Source: Jaltomata sinuosa
Lineage: Eukaryota; Streptophyta; Magnoliopsida; Solanales; Solanaceae
Assembly (NCBI GenBank): GCA_003996215.1
Contig: QJPP01007577.1
Span: forward strand, 186,001 to 250,000
DNA length: 64,000 nucleotides
Direction of reading: 5' to 3'
Below are positions 63,582-64,000 of the stretch, piece by piece (the first letter of the stretch is position 1; every line of letters starts with the position of its first letter). The notes beneath the pieces were generated by a model. That model saw only the letters and a list, made by a program, of their open reading frames with translations, was not told the DNA's origin and did not search any database. A program made the position numbers and the translations under genes.

Positions 63582-64000
63582 CTAACCTGGAGCAACGATA
63601 TCAGGAACCTCTACCTCTGGCCCACCAAGAGGAGTATCAAGCTGATGGGATATAACTCTGGACTGAGTAGTTGAAACTAAAGGCCTAACCAGCCCTCGCC
63701 GGGGACAATATCTATAAAGGTAACCAATCTCTCCACAAAGATAACAACCAGGCTGTCTGGGATACACAATCCTGGGGCAATTCCTAGCAAAGTGCCCAGG
63801 CTCACCACACCAAAAATAGCCTATACCAGATGAAGCCCGACGAGAAAATCTTGCCTCGTACTCCAATACTGACAGACAACCCTGCTGAAGAACTAGAAGC
63901 TCAACTATACCTGAAGCACCACTCACAGAACCAGGTACTGAAACACTCACTGGAGGACTCAGAGTCCTAGCCACGGTGTCCTGAAGAACTGGGTTAGCTA
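63582..64000 (-). pseudogene. Gypsy-type gag C-terminal region with degenerate zinc knuckles
   Basis: Minus-strand open frame (63582-63974) that continues towards the window edge. It contains FWCGEPGHFARNCPR and CYLCGEIGYLYRYCPR. The first knuckle has Tyr where the leading Cys would be (YFWCGEPGH), and the second has Tyr in place of the zinc-binding His (GEIGYLYRYC). This is the nucleocapsid part of a Ty3/Gypsy gag, normally followed by protease; here no protease follows. Only the C-terminal part is inside the window, so the full frame cannot be judged. Confidence 0.7.

Overview
The window looks like nuclear DNA of a flowering plant, most probably a member of the Solanaceae. The reasons are one intact organelle-targeted mTERF gene, SINE and RTE-LINE tails of the kind found in Solanaceae, AT-rich spacers, many MITEs and LTR blocks, and two families of integrated plant pararetroviruses (Caulimoviridae, EPRVs). 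There is no bacterial-type gene organisation. Only one host gene appears functional: the mTERF4/BSM/RUG2-like gene at 5637-7112. Nearly everything else is transposon- or virus-derived.

Layout. 1-5.6 kb: an unrecognised exon-like scrap, a solo LTR with a perfect 5-bp target duplication (441-1847), a decayed RTE LINE (about 2825-4140, minus strand) and a perfect 150-bp tandem duplication upstream of the mTERF4 gene. 5.6-10.9 kb: mTERF4, a tRNA-derived SINE (8130-8316), a Harbinger-like MITE (9175-9547) and an RTE/SINE tail. 10.94-31.27 kb: a cytochrome P450 CYP88A (ent-kaurenoic acid oxidase, KAO) pseudogene on the minus strand. It is split by an 18.5-kb pararetroviral insertion (EPRV1, 11113-29626). 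EPRV1 is a rearranged multimer of a roughly 7.7-kb florendovirus/petuvirus-like genome: movement protein, coat protein with zinc knuckle, protease, RT and RNase H in one frame, then an overlapping second ORF of unknown function. Its six blocks alternate in orientation, and the longest exceeds one genome length.

31.3-34.9 kb: AT-rich spacer, an array of short palindromic repeats (33350-33815) and an unassigned, more GC-balanced segment. 34.95-48.4 kb: a second, unrelated pararetrovirus (EPRV2). It forms a large inverted repeat whose outer ends lie in (TA)n tracts. It encodes a movement protein, a coat/protease ORF with a second Cys cluster of badnavirus-like spacing, RT/RNase H and a transactivator (TAV) ORF. 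A 4.1-kb RTE LINE on the minus strand is nested between the movement-protein and coat-protein regions.

48.4-64 kb: a Stowaway-like MITE, two LTR-like blocks (49263-51212, 51329-53710), a tandem repeat interrupted by a hAT-type MITE, a large imperfect hairpin (55230-56030), an RTE LINE fragment, and a long LTR (57077-60636) with internal sequence and a degenerate gag zinc-knuckle region at the right edge.

How it fits together: this is a nested mobile-element landscape beside one conserved organelle gene-expression gene. Both EPRV loci contain long inverted copies of viral coding sequence, so read-through transcription could give double-stranded RNA. That is an inference from structure. All family assignments rest on recognising motifs and architecture by eye, without database searches.
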